Part shown: one piece after another, positions 1-8,248 of the stretch | Layout: each line of letters begins with the position of its first letter | How positions within the stretch are numbered: position 1 is the first letter of the stretch | From: Kitasatospora sp. DSM 101779 | Lineage (GTDB): Bacteria; Actinomycetota; Actinomycetes; Streptomycetales; Streptomycetaceae | Length of the DNA: 64,000 nucleotides | Assembly: GCF_025655475.1 (NCBI RefSeq) | Contig: NZ_JAHTIK010000001.1 | Coordinates: forward strand, 278,998-342,997 | Direction: 5' to 3' | Notes under the pieces: generated by a model | The model's input: the letters and a program-made list of their open reading frames with translations, nothing else | Told to the model about the DNA's origin: nothing | Database searches by the model: none | Made by a program: the position numbers and the translations under genes

Positions 1-1230
1 CCGGACGCCGCCGGCCCCGACCGGACGCAGACATCGGACCTGCTCGAACTGGCGCGCCGCTCGGGCGACTTCCTCTGTGCCCGTGCGGAGTCCTCCGAGC
101 AGGGGGTGACATGGCGCAGCACGTACTACGTGGGCAAGGGACTCGTGGGCCGCGACATCAACACCGGGATGGCCGGCACGGTCCTCGCGCTGGCTGAGCT
201 GGCCCAGGAACTCCGCGTTCCGAGGCACGTGGACATCCTGCGCGCCGCGGCACGGACGCTCGACGCCATGCCGGCCGTCCCCGGGGACCGGCCGCGCGGT
301 CTCTATGTGGGGGACATGGGCGTTGTCGCAGCCCTTCTGCGGGCCGGCCAGGTGCTGTCCGACGAGGAACTCGTCGGGTACGCCGTCGCCCTGGCGGAGG
401 CGCAACCTGCGGCCGATCTCGACGACTCCCCCGATCTCTTCCACGGTCTCGCCGGCCGGCTGCGGGTGCACCTGATGCTCTGGGACGAGACCGGCGACGG
501 GCGGAGCCTCGACCGGGCGGTGCACTGCGGCGACACCCTTCTGCGGCAGCGCGAGGGCGGGCACGGCACCGCACACTGGCGCATTCCGCCGGGATACGGC
601 GATCTCAGCGGCAAGAGCCTCCTGGGCTATGCCCACGGTGCGGCCGGCGTAGCCGACGCCCTGCTCGACCTGTACGAAGCGACCGGAACGTCCAGGTACG
701 AGGAGGCCGCGCGCGAGGCCGCCGGATGGATCACGGGCCAGGCGATCCCCTGTCTGGAGGACCTCAGCGGGATCGCCTGGCCCATCACGGAGGGTGGCCG
801 GGCGCACCCGCCGTTCTGGTGCCACGGGGCGACGGGCATCGGCCGGCTGCTCCTGCACGTCCGGCGCCTCGGCCTCGAACCGGACCCGACGGTGACGCTC
901 CGGCGGGTCTGTCGCTCGGCGGCTCTGGGGGCCCGCTGGAGTGGACCCACCCTGTGCCACGGACTGACGGGGAACGCCGAGTTCCTGTGGGACGCCGGCC
1001 TGGCCCTGGACGACGGGGACCTGCTGGCGCAAGCCCGTGAGCTCATCGACATCCTGCCGGCGTTCGCGGTCGATTCCCCGGACGGCCTGGCGTGGATCTC
1101 CGACGCCCCTCGCCAGATCACCCCCGACTACCTCGTCGGGTACGCAGGCATCCCCGTTGTCCTGCTGAGGATGGCGAGACCGCGCCGCCGCCACCAACTC
1201 AGCCGGGAGGGTTTCCGGTATGAGGCTTGA
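1..1230 (+). CDS. LanC-type cyclase domain, C-terminal part of a gene cut by the left edge
   Basis: The frame is open from base 1, so the GTG at 106 is probably not the true start and the N-terminus lies outside the window. The visible ~409 residues form an alpha/alpha-barrel LanC-like domain with repeated Gly-rich turns (GMAGT, GLAGR, HGAAGV, GYAGI). It keeps the canonical zinc ligands: Cys in FWCHGATGIG (C239 counted from 106) and Cys-His in LCHGLTGN (C284, H285). In this family the zinc activates a peptide Cys thiol for Michael addition to dehydroamino acids, forming lanthionine rings. It could be a stand-alone LanC or the cyclase end of a LanM, LanKC or LanL enzyme; the missing part decides. 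No convincing precursor peptide was seen downstream. Confidence 0.85.
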   Translation, partial: PDAAGPDRTQTSDLLELARRSGDFLCARAESSEQGVTWRSTYYVGKGLVGRDINTGMAGTVLALAELAQELRVPRHVDILRAAARTLDAMPAVPGDRPRGLYVGDMGVVAALLRAGQVLSDEELVGYAVALAEAQPAADLDDSPDLFHGLAGRLRVHLMLWDETGDGRSLDRAVHCGDTLLRQREGGHGTAHWRIPPGYGDLSGKSLLGYAHGAAGVADALLDLYEATGTSRYEEAAREAAGWITGQAIPCLEDLSGIAWPITEGGRAHPPFWCHGATGIGRLLLHVRRLGLEPDPTVTLRRVCRSAALGARWSGPTLCHGLTGNAEFLWDAGLALDDGDLLAQARELIDILPAFAVDSPDGLAWISDAPRQITPDYLVGYAGIPVVLLRMARPRRRHQLSREGFRYEA

Positions 1231-1408
1231 GAGAACCTGCTGTGGCCTTGCGGAAGGCCGAGTCCCGCCCTCAGCGGTGTCACCCTTGGCGTGGCATGGG
1301 GGCAGGGTGTTCCGGGCGCGTCGGCCGAAGACAGCGGTGATCACCATTCGGTCGCACCCGACCTTGGACGTTCTTCTGAAAACCCTCAGTGATGGGCGGT
1401 GAGTTGTG

Positions 1409-1993
1409 ATGGCGGCCCCGGCCCCGGTGGAGGCACCCAGTCACGTCTACTACTTCCAGGTCGGTACGGGAGTGTGGCACGGACACTTCACCTTCCGGGT
1501 GACGTCCTGGAACCGACTCAGGCACAGCGGGATCGGGCCGCGGAACCGGCTGCTCGTCGTGGCGATGCAGCTGAGCCAGTGGATCACCGGCAGGTCCCGG
1601 CTGGAATCGACGCTCCGTGCGAAACCCTCCCGGGGTGCGTTCGGCGAGGCCGACAACACCGTCAGGCTCTCCCGGTTCGGCCTCACCCAGTACCTGTTGC
1701 GCGAGCGCTACGTGCTCGACCCGGACGGCACCCGCGTCACCGTGCACGCCGAGGAACGGTTCGGACCGCTGGCCGGCTTCTTGACACGATCATTCACCTA
1801 CCCGGCCGAGATTCACGAGGGCGGCCTCTCCTCGACCTACCACATGCCCCTGCTGGGCGACCGGTGGACGGCGACCTACCACGTCGCACCTGAACGCGAC
1901 CGCCTGTCCGGGCAGCTTCGCTGCCCGTGGGCAGCCGCCACCGAGGAGGTCCGACGCACGGTCGCCGGCCCGGACCGGAGGGCCGACCGATGA
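1409..1993 (+). CDS. Uncharacterised protein, 194 aa, coupled to DUF5995 gene
   Basis: I do not recognise this family. The protein is rich in aromatic and charged strand-like segments (HVYYFQVGTGVWHG, TYHMPLLGDRWTATYHV), suggesting a soluble beta-rich, possibly calycin-like fold; that is a guess from pattern only. There is no signal peptide or TM segment. GTG 1406 and ATG 1409 are both possible starts and I use ATG. The TGA stop overlaps the ATG of the next gene (ATGA), so the two are translationally coupled and likely work together. Confidence 0.6.
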   Translation: MAAPAPVEAPSHVYYFQVGTGVWHGHFTFRVTSWNRLRHSGIGPRNRLLVVAMQLSQWITGRSRLESTLRAKPSRGAFGEADNTVRLSRFGLTQYLLRERYVLDPDGTRVTVHAEERFGPLAGFLTRSFTYPAEIHEGGLSSTYHMPLLGDRWTATYHVAPERDRLSGQLRCPWAAATEEVRRTVAGPDRRADR

Positions 1994-2829
1994 CGATCGA
2001 CACCCGGCCGGCGGCGGACCAGGTCGCCCGGGTCGCCGATCTCCTGGAACAGCGCGTCAACCGGTACGACGCCGTTCGGGACCACCGTGCCGTCTTCGCC
2101 TATCTCTACCTCCGTCTGACCCGGGCGCTGGAGCAGGGCCTGCGCGACGGGCGGCCGGCCTTCGTGGACCCGGAGTGGATCGCCGAGCTCTCCCGACGGT
2201 TGGCCATGACCTACCTGACAACCATGGATGCCATCGACGCCTGGCAGGCCCGTCCCCGAGCCAGCCACCGCAGGACGGCCGTCGGGCCCGATGACCTCCC
2301 GGACACCATCGCGAGGCCTTGGCGGGAGGTCTTCGCGGCCGCGAGCATCCGGCGCTCCTACGTCCTGGAGGAAATCGTCTTCTCCATGGTGGCGCACATG
2401 TCCTACGACCTGCCGTTGGCCCTGCGGGACCTGGCCGCCGCCGGCTCGGGTGACGCCCACGACCACATCGGCGACTTCCAGCGGATGAACACCCTGCTCG
2501 GCACGAACATCAGGGAGGTCCAGACCGACGTCGCCAAAAGGTACTGCCGCCAGTTGCTCTTCCTGGAGCACCTGTTCATCCGCGACGAACTGCTGCTCAC
2601 GGACGGCGGGATCCGGATGCTGCGCGCCGACGCCTGGTTCAACTTCGACCGGCTCATTCAGAGTTCGGCTGCCGCGGATGCACAGCGGACGATCGGCCGG
2701 ATCACGGAGGACGTGATCCGCGAATTCCGCCACCCCGGGGACCCGAAGCTGCGCATCCTCTACGGCCTGCTCCGCCGGCTCGTTCCTGCCCGCCGGGAGT
2801 GGCCGCCCGCGACCCCAGACACCGGTTGA
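1990..2829 (+). CDS. DUF5995 family protein
   Basis: The 279-aa protein resembles the actinobacterial DUF5995 family: an all-helical protein with a TYLTTMDAIDAWQ segment, a PW(R)EVFAAA helix, a VLEEIVFSMVAHMSYDLP segment like the family's MNAHINLDL region, and a downstream DF.RMN.LL motif. The family has no established function; the conserved His/Asp/Glu helices suggest an oxygenase-like or metal-binding helical bundle, but that is inference. The start is ATG 1990, fixed by the ATGA overlap with the preceding gene; a longer GTG start at 1927 would sit inside that gene. Confidence 0.7.
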   Translation: MTIDTRPAADQVARVADLLEQRVNRYDAVRDHRAVFAYLYLRLTRALEQGLRDGRPAFVDPEWIAELSRRLAMTYLTTMDAIDAWQARPRASHRRTAVGPDDLPDTIARPWREVFAAASIRRSYVLEEIVFSMVAHMSYDLPLALRDLAAAGSGDAHDHIGDFQRMNTLLGTNIREVQTDVAKRYCRQLLFLEHLFIRDELLLTDGGIRMLRADAWFNFDRLIQSSAAADAQRTIGRITEDVIREFRHPGDPKLRILYGLLRRLVPARREWPPATPDTG

Positions 2830-2973
2830 TGCCGCGCCCGAGCCCGGCGGCCTCATCGCACAGCAACGTGCTGCGGCGCGTCGGCTGACGCGACGACACA
2901 GAGGCGCCGCTCGGCTCGTCGGTGCGGTCCAGCGGACCGTCCCGGGTGCTCGCAGGCCGGCCACGACGGCCCG

Positions 2974-3414
2974 CTAGCCGATCCGTTCGGCGAGGGCGAG
3001 GATGATGCCCGAGGGGCCGCGGAGGTAGCAGAGGCGGTAGATGTCCTTGTACTGCGCTACCTCGCCGATGAGTTCGGCGCCATGGGTGCGCAGGCGGGCG
3101 ATGGTGTCGTCGATGTCGTCGACGGCGAACATGACCCGGTGCAGGCCCAGAGTGTTCGGTGGCGGGTTGTGCGATCCGTCGTCGATCGCCGCGGGGTTGT
3201 GGTACTGCGCGAGCTCCAGCTTGCCGTGGCCGTCCGGGGTCCGCATCATCGCCATGTCGCTGCGGACGCCGTCGAGTCCGACGGCCTGATCCGCGAAGAG
3301 GCCCTCGATCTGCGCCCTGCCTTCGACCTCCAGGCCCAGTTCGGTGAAGAAGGCGACCGCCGCGTCCAGATCTTCGACGACGATGCCGACATTGTCCATC
3401 CGCTGAAGCGTCAT
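2974..3414 (-). CDS. VOC (glyoxalase/bleomycin-resistance) family protein
   Basis: The 146-aa protein has two beta-alpha-beta-beta-beta half modules typical of the vicinal oxygen chelate superfamily. It opens with MDNVGIVVEDLDAAVAFFTELGL and has the second-half pattern GLHRVMFAVDDIDDTIARL ending in LRGPSGIILALAE. Metal ligand candidates are the His of GLHRV and Glu residues in KLELAQY and ALAER. The substrate cannot be told. The ATG at 3414 has a good AGGGAG ribosome site; the longer open frame upstream to 3786 is low-complexity and rejected. It is divergent from the TetR gene at 3776. Confidence 0.85.
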   Translation of the reverse strand: MTLQRMDNVGIVVEDLDAAVAFFTELGLEVEGRAQIEGLFADQAVGLDGVRSDMAMMRTPDGHGKLELAQYHNPAAIDDGSHNPPPNTLGLHRVMFAVDDIDDTIARLRTHGAELIGEVAQYKDIYRLCYLRGPSGIILALAERIG

Positions 3415-3752
3415 GACGGTTCTCCCTCTGCGTTGCGCGGACCTTTGATGCCACCGGTATACCGAGGACGGAGCCGGCGCCCCCTTCTCGACACCCCCGA
3501 CGGGCCGAGTTCCGGCGGACCGCTGCTGGCCCCGTCCTCCTGGGGTGCCCCGATCGCCGAACGAGATCGGCCACGACGCGGGGCGCACCGTCGTCACCGG
3601 CGGCCGTACCGTCGCCGGGGCGGAGGTGACGGGCTCTTCGACGTCGCCGTGTGCCCGGGGCCGGCGGCCAGGAGGCGCTGCGTGGCGGGCCGCGGCCGCC
3701 GGCTGCCGCGCTGCGGTCATCGCGAGCGGCCGGGCGACTGGACAGGAATATG

Positions 3753-3764
3753 ATGACCGGTCTA
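3753..3764. promoter_or_regulatory. Putative TetR operator 1 (autoregulatory site)
   Basis: The sequence ATGACCGGTCTA carries a central GACCGGTC palindrome. It follows directly on a good -10-like box TATGAT (3749-3754), 11 nt before the ATG of the TetR gene. The same arrangement, CAGGAATATG followed by the palindrome, recurs before the SDR gene at 4440. The 3415-3775 divergent interval shows no other feature. Confidence 0.6.
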
Positions 3765-3775
3765 CTTTTGGCGGT

Positions 3776-4357
3776 ATGGGAGCCAAGGGCGAGGAGACGC
3801 GGGCGCGACTGGTGCAGGCGACCCGGGAGCTCGTCGAGGAGCGGGGCTACTACGGCACCGGACTCAACGACGTCCTGGCCGCCAGCGGCGCCCCTCGCGG
3901 GTCGATGTACTTCCACTTCCCCGCGGGGAAGGACGAGATGGTCGCGCTCGCGCTCACCGAGGCCGGCCAGGACATCGGAGCGCTCATCGCGGGTGCCGCC
4001 GAATCCGGCGAGCCCCCCGCCGATGTGGTCCGCCGGCTGCTGGAGGCCCTCGGCGACCGGATGGAGGAGTCCGGCTATGCCAAGGGGTGCCCAGTGGCGA
4101 CCGTCGCCCTCGAAACCGCGGCAGGCCACGAGCAACTGCGCCGGGTGTGCGCCGACACCTACCAGTCGTGGCAGGACGCGCTCGCCGGCATGCTGGTCCG
4201 CCACGGCCGCGACAGCGCCGGGGCCGAGGCCACGGCGTCCGCCGTCCTCGCCCTGGCGGAGGGGGCGCTGCTGCTGTCCCGCGTCGCGCACAGCCGCACC
4301 CCGCTCGACCGGGCCGCCCACGCCGCCGAACTGCTGCTCCGCCCCGACTCCGCCTGA
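3776..4357 (+). CDS. TetR/AcrR family transcriptional regulator
   Basis: The 193-aa protein has an N-terminal TetR helix-turn-helix (residues ~8-55: GTGLNDVLAASGAPRGSMYFHF) followed by a ligand-binding domain of the type often seen in LmrA/YxaF-like repressors (GCPVATVALE, YQSWQDALAGML). The ATG at 3776 is chosen because it directly follows a -10-like element and because the upstream frame is non-coding in composition. It is followed 82 nt later by an SDR gene preceded by the same palindrome, so it probably represses both itself and that gene. Confidence 0.9.
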   Translation: MGAKGEETRARLVQATRELVEERGYYGTGLNDVLAASGAPRGSMYFHFPAGKDEMVALALTEAGQDIGALIAGAAESGEPPADVVRRLLEALGDRMEESGYAKGCPVATVALETAAGHEQLRRVCADTYQSWQDALAGMLVRHGRDSAGAEATASAVLALAEGALLLSRVAHSRTPLDRAAHAAELLLRPDSA

Positions 4358-4413
4358 TCCCGCCCCGCGCGGGTCGGCCCCGCCCGACAGCCGTGGCATG
4401 ACCCAGGAATATG

Positions 4414-4425
4414 TAGACCGGTCCA
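4414..4425. promoter_or_regulatory. Putative TetR operator 2 (upstream of SDR gene)
   Basis: TAGACCGGTCCA contains the same GACCGGTC core as the site at 3753-3764 and is preceded by the identical CAGGAATATG. It lies 14 nt before the ATG at 4440, overlapping the likely promoter, so repressor bound here would block transcription of the SDR gene. Confidence 0.6.
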
Positions 4426-4439
4426 GTGAAAGGATCTCC

Positions 4440-5531
4440 ATGTCCAGTCCCCGCACCCTCGTCCTCGGCGCCACCGGCTTCATCGGCCGCTGGTACGTCC
4501 TCGACCTGCTCGGCCGCGGCGAGCACGTCGCCGTCGGCCTGCGCGGCGGCGCCGCCCGCGACGGCGAGCTGCGCGCCTGGATGGCCGCCCACGGCGCCGC
4601 ACCGGACGCGGTCGCCGAGCGGCTCACCACGGTCGCCGCCGACATCACCCGACCCGGCCTCGCCCTCCCCCCAGCCGACGAACACCGACTGGAGGGCGTC
4701 CGCGACGTCGTCAACCTGGCGGCCCGCTACGCCTTCGGCCTCACGCGCGACGAAGCCCGCACGGCCAACGTGAACGGCGCGATCCACCCGCTGCACTGGG
4801 CCGCCGGCCGCCCGGAGCTGCGGCGACTGGTCCACCTCTCCGGCTACCGGGTCGGCCGCAGCACCGGACAGTGCCATCCTTTGCCCGCCACCGACGCCGA
4901 CCGCCTCTACCGCGCGCTGGGCGCTTACGAGGCGTCGAAGACGGAGGGCGACATCGCCGTACGCACCCTCGCACCACGGCTGGGCGTACCGCTGACGGTG
5001 GTCAACCCCGGCGCCGTGATCGGGCACTCCCGCACCGGCGAGGCCGGCCAGTACCTCGGCCTCGCCACCCTCGTCGAACAACTCTGGGAGCGACGCCTGC
5101 CCGCCCTCGCGGGCACCCGGCGCACCGTCGTGCCGGTGGTCGCCGTGGACCACCTGGCCGCCTTCCTCGCCGAAGTCCCCCACCACGACCGGCAGTCGCT
5201 GCACCTGCACACCGTGCTCGATCCCGCCACACCGCCCCTGCCCGAACTCGTCGCCCTGGCCGCCGAACGCCTCGGCCTGCGCCCGCCCCGGGTGGTGCTG
5301 CCCGTCGGCCTGGTCCGCAGGCTGCCGCGCGCGCTGACCGGCGTGGACCCGGAGACGCTGTCGTTCCTCACGGAGGAGACCTACGACACCGCCTCGGCGG
5401 ACGCCCTGGCGCGCGCCGCCGGGCTGACCCACCCGCCGGTACGAAGGCTCATCCAGGACTGGGCCGCCCGCCTGGTCGCCGACCGGTTCCCCGACGCCGC
5501 CGTGCCGCCCGCACCCGCCGCGCGGCCGTGA
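4440..5531 (+). CDS. NAD(P)-dependent extended SDR oxidoreductase/epimerase-like protein
   Basis: The 363-aa protein has an N-terminal Rossmann fold with the extended-SDR glycine motif GATGFIG (residues 10-16), a Ser in VHLSGYR (S134) and the catalytic pair YEASK (Y163, K167). The C-terminal half is typical of the NAD-dependent epimerase/dehydratase superfamily. The start ATG 4440 follows a GAAAGGA ribosome site. Its promoter carries the TetR palindrome, so it is probably the target of the upstream repressor and may modify the compound that the repressor senses (inference). Confidence 0.85.
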   Translation: MSSPRTLVLGATGFIGRWYVLDLLGRGEHVAVGLRGGAARDGELRAWMAAHGAAPDAVAERLTTVAADITRPGLALPPADEHRLEGVRDVVNLAARYAFGLTRDEARTANVNGAIHPLHWAAGRPELRRLVHLSGYRVGRSTGQCHPLPATDADRLYRALGAYEASKTEGDIAVRTLAPRLGVPLTVVNPGAVIGHSRTGEAGQYLGLATLVEQLWERRLPALAGTRRTVVPVVAVDHLAAFLAEVPHHDRQSLHLHTVLDPATPPLPELVALAAERLGLRPPRVVLPVGLVRRLPRALTGVDPETLSFLTEETYDTASADALARAAGLTHPPVRRLIQDWAARLVADRFPDAAVPPAPAARP

Positions 5532-5679
5532 GCAGCGGCGAACCCCCGGGCTGCCGCGCCAGCCGACGGGCTCTACCGGCTGCAGGACAGGCAGCCCCCG
5601 GCATGACGGCCCCTAACCGGCACCTGCGGGTCGGCGCGGTCGGCGACACCCGTGCCGGCCTCGTCGCCGGGCCGACGGT

Positions 5680-6015
5680 TCAGAGCCGGTACCGGGCCTC
5701 GCAGTGACGGCAGTGGAGGACGGCCACCGGCCCACCGGCCCTGGACTGCAACACGGCCCGTCCGAACGAGACCGCAGACAGCGAGCCGAGGACGAACGCG
5801 ACTGCCGCACCCGTCGTGCGGCCCGTCAGCAGCAGTTCGCCGGCCAGGACGACGAGCACCCCGGCCGCCAGAAACCGCACGAGGCCACGGCCGCGGGCAA
5901 CGGTTCGGTACTGCTCGCGGAAGACCGTGAAGTCGGCCGCCTCCTCGCACCGCGGGCACCCCCACCCGGGAGCCCCGCAAGCCTGCGCCGCCTCTGCCCG
6001 CAGTTCATCCGCCAC
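5680..6015 (-). CDS. Small two-TM membrane protein with paired CxxC motifs
   Basis: The 111-aa protein has an N-terminal CPRCEE motif, two adjacent hydrophobic helices (residues ~45-62 and 68-85) and a C-terminal CRHCEARYRL. The CxxC pairs flank the membrane hairpin and could jointly bind zinc on one face of the membrane. No homologous family is recognised. The GTG start has no Shine-Dalgarno but has a -10-like TAGGCT 6 nt upstream, suggesting a leaderless transcript. Confidence 0.6.
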   Translation of the reverse strand: MADELRAEAAQACGAPGWGCPRCEEAADFTVFREQYRTVARGRGLVRFLAAGVLVVLAGELLLTGRTTGAAVAFVLGSLSAVSFGRAVLQSRAGGPVAVLHCRHCEARYRL

Positions 6016-6267
6016 CTGGCCAGCCTATGGTTGCGTCCGGCCCGTGGGAACGGCGAGTGGGTGACCCGTTCGAGAACCGGCGATGCCCGACACATCGCGA
6101 GCGGCCATCAATTGACCGGACGCCGGCCGCCCGCCGCACCCGACCCGGCCGCCGCGGTGTCGGACGCAAGTCGTGGCCGGGACGGTGAGCAGCAGGGGGA
6201 CCGTGGGTGCAGCGGCGAGGGCGGACCGTGGCCCTTGGGTGTGGTGGGCGGGCGCCCTGCCGACGAC

Positions 6268-6813
6268 CTACCTGTGGATTTCCCAGGTGTCCTCGGGGAG
6301 GAAGTAGGAGCCGCCGTCGAGCGCTTCGGCGCTGAGGAGCATCGGCCGGGTGAGCAGGCGGTCGCCGGCGCGCTGCACGTTGATCACCACGCCGAGGGAC
6401 TCCGAGCAGACCAGGCCCCCGCCCATGTAGATGACCTCGCCGTCCGGCTCGTGGGCCGGTGCCCGGTCGAGCATCCACCGCTCCACCGCCGAGGGCACCC
6501 GGGCCACCAGGGCCGCGCCGTCCGCGTGGACCTGGGGCCCGCACAGGGCGTCGACGATGACTGCGGCGAGCTGCTCCTGCCAGTAGTACAGGCGCAGGCC
6601 GAAGTCGAGGTACCGGCCGTCCTCGCTCCCGCGAACGCTGCACGGGGCCGGGTGGTAGTGCGAGTGCGGCTGGACATCGGCGGTGACGTTCTCCATCGCC
6701 TCCACCGTCTCGCCGGGGCTCATGCCGAAGCGCAGCGGCCCCACCCCCACGAACGGCTCCAGCGTCCACTGCCAGCGCTCGCCGTCCGGCACCACAGGCC
6801 ACAGTTCGATCAC
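6268..6813 (-). CDS. Uncharacterised cytosolic protein with GVGPLRFGMSP motif
   Basis: The 181-aa soluble protein has an N-terminal GVGPLRFGMSPGETVEAM segment. I associate this motif with scattered actinobacterial hypothetical proteins, some of them immunity-like, but that is memory, not a search. The remainder is mixed alpha/beta with several Tyr/Trp strands (LYYWQEQLAAVIVDAL). GTG start at 6813 has a TACACT box exactly 7 nt upstream and no ribosome site, so it is probably leaderless. Confidence 0.6.
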   Translation of the reverse strand: MIELWPVVPDGERWQWTLEPFVGVGPLRFGMSPGETVEAMENVTADVQPHSHYHPAPCSVRGSEDGRYLDFGLRLYYWQEQLAAVIVDALCGPQVHADGAALVARVPSAVERWMLDRAPAHEPDGEVIYMGGGLVCSESLGVVINVQRAGDRLLTRPMLLSAEALDGGSYFLPEDTWEIHR

Positions 6814-6856
6814 GGCATGGAGTGTACGGCGGCCGCCGACAACGCCGGGTCGGTGG

Positions 6857-6963
6857 TCAGCCGCTGCTGGAGAACCTCGGTCCGCCGTCGTTATGGGCGT
6901 CGACGAAGGCGTTGATGGCGGCCAGAAACTTCTCGGCCTCGGTCTTGAGCGCAGTGCGCCGTG
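6857..6963 (-). pseudogene. Possible IS630-type transposase C-terminal remnant
   Basis: A short minus-strand stretch with coding-like third-position GC encodes LKTEAEKFLAAINAFVDAHN followed by DGGPRF. This resembles the C-terminal helix of IS630-family transposases, where an Ala/Leu-rich helix is followed by FxxxHNxxPxPF. It lacks the DDE residues and the rest of the enzyme. A 69-codon frame starting at 7066 covers it, but its first half is low-complexity. Weak call. Confidence 0.25.
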
Positions 6964-7072
6964 CGCCGGATGCCATGGGCGCTCGACCGACGCCGGTCGC
7001 CGATGCCGACGTCGGCGGCGACCGGCCGGGTGTACCGCTGCTGGAGGGTATGGGCGATTCCCCCACCGCCCG

Positions 7073-7255
7073 TCAGAACTGCACGAGCGGCACGTCCGAG
7101 CTCGCGACCAGCGCGTACAGCGCGACGAAGGCGGCCCCGACCAGCCCGAGGACGGTCAGTGCGAGCAGGCGCAGGACGTCGGGCAAGGCCCTTGCCGGTC
7201 GGGCGGGCCCGGAATGGCGGTGCGGTGCTCCAGGTGGTGACCACAGTGCGCCCAT
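7073..7255 (-). CDS. Small single-TM membrane protein, 60 aa
   Basis: The frame starts at ATG 7255 behind a good AGGGAG ribosome site. It has a Pro/His-rich cytoplasmic-looking head, one strong hydrophobic helix (LLALTVLGLVGAAFVALYAL) and a short tail ending PLVQF. There is no recognised family. An 18-bp perfect palindrome lies 62 nt upstream in the position of a promoter/operator, which supports this as a regulated gene. Confidence 0.55.
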   Translation of the reverse strand: MGALWSPPGAPHRHSGPARPARALPDVLRLLALTVLGLVGAAFVALYALVASSDVPLVQF

Positions 7256-7317
7256 GAATGTTCTCCCTCTGCAGCGGTGACGTCCCGCCAGCCTTGCCGT
7301 GGGTCCCGGGGGCATGC

Positions 7318-7335
7318 CTGAGTACCGGTACTCAG
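7318..7335. promoter_or_regulatory. Perfect 18-bp palindrome upstream of small membrane gene
   Basis: CTGAGTACCGGTACTCAG is a perfect inverted repeat without spacer in the 300-bp interval 7256-7555. It sits 62 nt upstream of the ATG at 7255. The size and symmetry suit a dimeric repressor or activator site. Nothing else is recognised in the interval. Confidence 0.5.
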
Positions 7336-7555
7336 ATCCGATCCGACTGCCCGCGCACCGGCACTGCCGCCGATCGGCCCGCTCAGCTGGGGATGGGAAG
7401 TGGGAACTCCCGCACAACTCGGGTGCCAGAACGCTGCGGGGCCAGTCCCGCGCCGACACAACGGTTCGAGCATGCCCACCGAGGGAGAGGACGGACACCT
7501 GACCTGGGAAAACTCGACCCTGCCTTCGGACTGGGAATCGCTTCTGACAGCCTGC

Positions 7556-8248
7556 TCAGCCGAGCTGCCCGGTCGGCCGCACGGTGATGTGGTTGATGTC
7601 CACGCCCACAGGCTGGTTGAGGGCGAAGACGATCGTGTTCGCGATCTGCTCGGCGGTCAGCGCCGTCCCGGGGCTGCCGCCGCGCTCGTCCCAGAACGGC
7701 GTGTCCACCACCCCGGGAGCGACGACGGTCACGCCGACCCCGTCCCGGCCGACCAGCAGCCGGGTGTTCTCGGCCAGCGCGTGCACGGCCCATTTGGTGA
7801 CCGAGTACAGGTTGCCGGGCGTGTGGCGCACTCCCGCGACCGAACCCATCAGCACGATCCGGCCCTTGGTCTCCCTGAGCTGCGGCAGGGTCTCCCGCAC
7901 CAGCAGCGCCGGGCCCAGGACGTTGGTGAGCACCATGCCCCGCATGTCCTCGGGGGCGTGGCTCTCCAGATTCCCGGGCAGCGAGAACCCGGCGTTGGCA
8001 ATGACGTTGTCCAGCCGGCCCCAGGTGTCCACCACGCGGCGCACGGCGGCGGCGACGTCGTGCTCGTCGCTGGTGTCCCCGGTGATCGTCAGCAGCCGCT
8101 CGCCCGCTCCGGCCGTGGCGGCGAAGGCGGCCAGCTTGTCCGCGTCCCGTCCGGTGACAGCCACCCGGTGGCCCTCCTTGAGCAGGGCTCGGGCGGTGGC
8201 GGCACCGATGCCGGTCGAGCCCCCGGTGATCAGCGTGACGGGTCCCAT
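7556..8248 (-). CDS. Classical SDR oxidoreductase
   Basis: The 230-aa protein has the cofactor motif GGSTGIG (residues 9-15), NAG (85-87), catalytic Ser136 (LMGSVAG) and the YSVTK pair (Y148, K152), and ends with a VDINHITVRPT tail seen in SDRs related to serine/3-hydroxy acid dehydrogenases. It should reduce or oxidise a carbonyl/alcohol with NAD(P)H. ATG 8248 follows GAGGAGG. It is transcribed alone on this strand. Confidence 0.88.
   Translation of the reverse strand: MGPVTLITGGSTGIGAATARALLKEGHRVAVTGRDADKLAAFAATAGAGERLLTITGDTSDEHDVAAAVRRVVDTWGRLDNVIANAGFSLPGNLESHAPEDMRGMVLTNVLGPALLVRETLPQLRETKGRIVLMGSVAGVRHTPGNLYSVTKWAVHALAENTRLLVGRDGVGVTVVAPGVVDTPFWDERGGSPGTALTAEQIANTIVFALNQPVGVDINHITVRPTGQLG

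Noticed and set aside
1220..1402. 60-codon plus-strand frame overlapping the LanC stop, with GGGAGG upstream
   Set aside because: Poor third-position GC, no leader-like or Ser/Thr/Cys core pattern convincing for a lanthipeptide precursor; kept only as a weak possibility.
3545..3775. Extended N-terminus for the TetR protein
   Set aside because: The extra 77 residues would be Arg/Gly/Ala-rich, would cross the promoter-operator, and add no domain.
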